From Gnetum montanum (lineage: Eukaryota > Streptophyta > Gnetopsida > Gnetales > Gnetaceae), in the NCBI GenBank assembly GCA_015680685.1, contig MNCI01026665.1, forward strand, positions 328,897 through 350,474: DNA of 21,578 nucleotides. Direction: 5' to 3'. Positions 18,841 through 21,578 of the stretch are shown here, piece by piece. Under the pieces are notes generated by a model. It was not told the origin of the DNA, made no database searches, and was given only the letters and a program-made list of their open reading frames with translations. The translations under genes and the position numbers were made by a program. Each line of letters opens with the position of its first letter. Within the stretch, counting starts at the first letter, position 1.

Positions 18841-19154
18841 CCATCTAACCATAAAGAACTTTATAAGGGAGGAGTAGATATTTGGGAAGAAAGAAATATT
18901 TAATTATTACAAAGGAGGAACTTTGAAGAGAGAACCTCATCATAAATCTACTTGAGTAAAGTATCTTCCTAAGGGCAAGCAAGGTAAGTATGGGTAAGTA
19001 TCAGTAAGCATTTTTCCTTGATGTGCATTATGTTGTAGATATGATACTTATTTTACCTCTTTTTGTTTTAATTATCCTTGGTAGTGCCCCTTGAAAAATC
19101 CCCAAATCTCTCACCCTACTCATTCATTCTTTGTTTCTTAAAAAGAACCTACTT
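18841..19154. other. Unassigned AT-rich sequence
   Basis: I see no gene or clear repeat. It contains the short duplication GGTAAGTATGGGTAAGTATCAGTAAGC near 18984-19010 in broken form, a GTAAGTAT run, and ordinary AT-rich sequence. Confidence 0.5.
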
Positions 19155-19560
19155 AAATTTGGGATGTCCCACTATTTTGGGAGATGTCTCACCTAAGATA
19201 TCCAACCAAAATTGAGAGGTTCCACTATGTTAAGGCCCAACTCAAGAAATGCATATCACTTTTTCCTAAGATATCTCAACCATGACATTAATCCTATTGA
19301 TAATGTCATCTATTTAAATCAATCAATCATTTTTCCTCTTTCTCATTCCGCTCCAAGTTTCAAAAATCCAGGCACAATCAACTAGGGCCTAATCTTTGCT
19401 ACAACTCCACTTCATTTAGCTTAAATCCATTGTGCACAAAATATTAGACATCAAGACAACCTTCTTGCAAGTCCAAAGGTGCTAAAGATGCATCTACAAG
19501 TTAGTCCAACTCATATTAATCTCATTTTCGCTCAACAAATGCACAACAATTATTTGAGGT
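19155..19560 (+). repeat. Putative 5' LTR remnant
   Basis: It has GGGATGTCCCAC, GAGATGTCTCACC and AAGATATCTCAACC, then CTATTTAAATC (19309-19319) and a TC-rich initiator-like stretch at 19330-19350, an order expected for U3-TATA-R. The left edge is unclear. Confidence 0.35.
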
Positions 19561-19640
19561 AAAACACTTTGTATTTATTGTTAGTGAATAGTCTTAGATT
19601 TTAATAGCACCATCAACAAGTGCTTATATCTTAATTTGAA

Positions 19641-20286
19641 GTGATTGGATGCATGTCCATTATTTCTATGGCTTTTTTCATACTAAAGTTTTTGATTAGA
19701 GAATTTTATAGTAATATTGTGATTACAAATGCTTCTATTAGGGTGTTTACTTCTATAGTTGGAGGTATTTCTCTTGAAATTTCTTTGCAAGTTATGAATG
19801 CCCTACTTAGGTTTTCTAATTTTGATGTGAACCTAGCTATTATTCATTCTACAGAAGATATTTTTATGAATGACATTATTCTAATGACCCATGATGAGTT
19901 TTTTTATGTTGTGTATGATAGCTTAGTTTTCTTGGGGATTCAGAAAGTGTATAGATGGTAGATGTCATAGGATGCTTTCACTCTCTCCCTCTGTTATGTA
20001 CAATATAATTGTGAAAGGGAAAAGTTATAATTATTTTTTGTCATCTCAAGATTTTGTTCTATATTGTCTACGAACTTGGCAGCCATTAGATTTGGATCAC
20101 ATCATTTGGAGGGATATGTTGGGGATGTTTACCCATGAGAGGATTTACGGACACCCTCTCCTCATCAGCCTACTTGTTTTCTATGTAGGTTTTCCTATTT
20201 TGGATTTTCCTCTTCTTAAAAGAAAGAGAAGTCTTGTGATGATTTTCAAGAAAAGGAGTACAACTCATGTTGAAGTTAACAGTTAG
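19641..20286 (+). pseudogene. Broken ORF resembling the 'putative plant transposon protein' family
   Basis: Two overlapping open stretches (19641-19961 and 19972-20286) are joined by one frameshift near 19965. The first reads FLIREFYSNIVITNASIRVF then GGISLEISLQVMNALLRFSN, resembling the 'LVREFYANL...V.VRG..V..S...IN.LL..P' opening of proteins annotated as putative plant transposon protein. The second reads MYNIIVKGKSYNYFLSSQDF, LYCLRTWQPLDLDHIIWRDM and YGHPLLISLLVFYVGF, matching the later helical part in which L.YGMLL..LF..FGV is common. The whole is about 215 codons, within the usual range of the domain. Function is unknown; such ORFs ride inside plant retroelements. Recognition is from memory without a profile search. 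It ends with a Lys/Arg-rich tail and TAG at 20284. Confidence 0.5.
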
Positions 20287-20735
20287 GGACTTTAGATGAT
20301 CCCCTCCTTTTGGATGATGTCCAAAAAGAGGAAGAGTTTTGTGGTATTTGATGTTTATTAAGATCTCCTATCATGTTGAAACTATATTATATGTATAGCT
20401 ATGTTATGTCTAGTTTTATTTTGGCTTAATGTATATATCTTTGTTTGACTTGGTATATGGTATACTTTTGGAGATAGGTTATGAGAAGTTCATTTTATGT
20501 TGGCTATATTTTTGGATAGGATTAGGTAGTTTTTTATGTAACCATTTCTTGTGTAGCCCCTTGTGATCATGACTAATGGATATGTGTCCATTAACTATTT
20601 TTCATATTGTTTTCCATCCTTGCTACCATAGGTTTATTTACATGTTTGTGATTTTACTTATCTATCTCATACAATTTGTTATGATGATATGCTACCCCAT
20701 TTTCTCAAGTTTTTGGCATCATCAAAAAGAGAGAT
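20287..20735 (+). other. Non-coding stretch with polypurine tracts
   Basis: CCAAAAAGAGGAAGAG (20321-20336) and CAAAAAGAGAGAT (20723-20735) resemble the 'GATGATG(T)CCAAAAAGGGGGAGA' PPT context of plant LTR elements, each preceded by an ATGATG- or CATCATC-like context. The rest is T-rich with no gene seen. Confidence 0.4.
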
Positions 20736-21236
20736 ATTTTTTATCTTTTTGTATGCTAAAACCTTGGAAAATGTGCTTGTGAAATCTTACAAGACTTGGA
20801 ACTTGATAAGAGCATGATGAGATCAAGACAAAAAGCATAATGAGACCAAGATCAGAGTTCAGTTATCAATCTAAAGTGACAAAGTCTCAACCAAGATTGC
20901 AAGATTTTTAAAAAAGTCACAAAAATTCATGATGTCTAAAAGTGAAGAGAAGATGTTTCAATAGTTTTCAAGATGTATGAGAGGTACAGTAGATGTCCCT
21001 ATTGAAAAGTCCATATCTCAAGTGAGATGTTCTAGAAAAACAACAAATGTCCCAAGTGCAATTGAGATGTCCTAGTTAAGATGTCTCATGTGAGACATCT
21101 CAACTAAAGTGAGATGTCCCACCTACAAGCATCTAAAAGTTATTAAGATATCCCAAGCTTAAATGAGATATCCCAACTAGTCATTTTTAAGCCATTTTAC
21201 AAAATCGAATAGTTATTTAAGAGTGATAAAGGCTAT
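20736..21236 (+). repeat. Putative 3' LTR (truncated) with GAGATGTCCCA motif array
   Basis: At least seven variants of GAGATGTCCCA lie between 20990 and 21180, including an inverted pair AGATGTCTCA / TGAGACATCT (21079-21088 and 21091-21100) with a 2-bp centre. A TTATTTAAGAG box follows at 21212. A foreign LTR begins at 21237. Confidence 0.4.
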
Positions 21237-21578
21237 TGATGAGTGGCGAGGTACCCCTACACTCAACCATACGAATACGAGCGTACACGCGCGATCCGGT
21301 CGAACTCCGCAGACTAAATGCCTTAACGCCACAAGAAACACTTGGGGTTAATCGTTCGTTGTCTTCCTAGGCTTGCTTGTAAGTGTCACGGTGTATGGTT
21401 AAGCAAGTCTGAGGTATGTGATTTTTTTGGTATTTTCGGCTTATCTTCTATGCTACTAGGGAAAAGGGTTGAGAAACTAAGCTAACTCTAACTAAAATCT
21501 AAGTCTAAATTAACTAGCGTCAGCATCCGTTCCCACTTACCGGACACACCCTGAACTATGCAACTGCAGCTTACCAAA
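21237..21578 (-). repeat. Partial LTR of a further gypsy element (U5 side first, runs off window)
   Basis: It starts TGATGAGTGGCGAGGTACC. The first 78 bp are close to the inverted complement of the gag-only element's LTR end (57-134), CpGs included. From about 21340 it follows the minus-strand gypsy LTR instead (CGTTCGTTGTCTTCC, TATGGTT, GAGGTATGTGA, CGGACACACCCTGAAC). This shows it is a minus-oriented LTR, interior to the left if complete, yet no PBS precedes it: GCTAT lies at 21232-21236. It is therefore the left end of an element or a solo LTR. Confidence 0.82.

Larger units (their letters stand above)
19155..21236 (+). mobile_element. Probable degenerate non-autonomous LTR element
   Basis: Two stretches dense in variants of GAGATGTCCCA (19165-19275 and 20980-21180), each followed by a TATTTAA promoter-like box (19310 and 21213), flank a region with one broken ORF and purine tracts before the second copy. 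That arrangement fits a partial 5' LTR, an internal ORF, a PPT and a 3' LTR. No RT or integrase is present. The similarity of the two flanks is in motif type rather than a clean alignment, so this remains a hypothesis. The right copy is cut by the LTR at 21237. Confidence 0.4.

Noticed and set aside
20576-20782. Plus-strand hydrophobic open frame of 68 codons
   Set aside because: T-rich sequence next to the putative PPT; hydrophobicity follows from composition.
1-21578. Host protein-coding, tRNA or rRNA genes
   Set aside because: I looked for exons with conserved motifs and for tRNA A/B boxes and found none I could support. The tRNA-like matches are PBSs only.

Overview
The window is plant nuclear DNA and I found no host gene in it. 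It is a nest of decayed retrotransposons, the texture of repeat-rich heterochromatin in a seed plant. Support comes from plant-type Ty3/gypsy and Ty1/copia Gag, RT and integrase motifs, primer-binding sites matching the 3' end of plant tRNA-Asp, an RTE-clade LINE with an (ATC)n tail, and pervasive in-frame stops of the C-to-T or G-to-A kind. The species cannot be named from the sequence alone.

Layout, left to right. 1-5577 (+): a gag-only, non-autonomous gypsy-type element made of a 5' LTR tail, PBS, broken gag, long spacer, a degraded second ORF beginning MAPK, and a 3' LTR. 5578-6346 (-): the RT part of a Ty1/copia element. 6347-16499 (-): a complete but dead Ty3/gypsy element of the Tat/Athila type (LTR-gag-PR-RT-RNaseH-IN-LTR) bounded by a perfect 5-bp duplication ATAAT. 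16500-16893 (-): the copia element resumes with the C-terminal integrase/linker region. 16894-17951 (-): a 5'-truncated RTE LINE. 17952-18220 (-): copia integrase core. 18221-18608 (+): an LTR fragment related to those of the gypsy elements. 18640-18840 (+): a copia Gag zinc-knuckle remnant. About 19155-21236 (+): a second, probably non-autonomous LTR element with a broken ORF resembling the 'putative plant transposon protein' domain. 21237-21578 (-): the beginning of another LTR that runs off the window.

How the parts relate. One minus-strand copia element is the oldest substrate seen. A LINE, a gypsy element, the gag-only element and an LTR fragment each cut it, and rejoining the copia pieces across the duplications restores a collinear integrase-to-RT order. 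The gag-only plus-strand element and the complete minus-strand gypsy element share LTR termini, PBS type and a homologous Gag, so the former could have depended on a relative of the latter for enzymes. All proteins are broken, so the region is probably silent.

The signals most worth checking are a cluster of CpG-rich perfect palindromes just upstream of the TATA box in several of these LTRs, and a TACTAAC branch-point-like sequence plus GCAG acceptor placed exactly before the ATG of the second ORF in the gag-only element.
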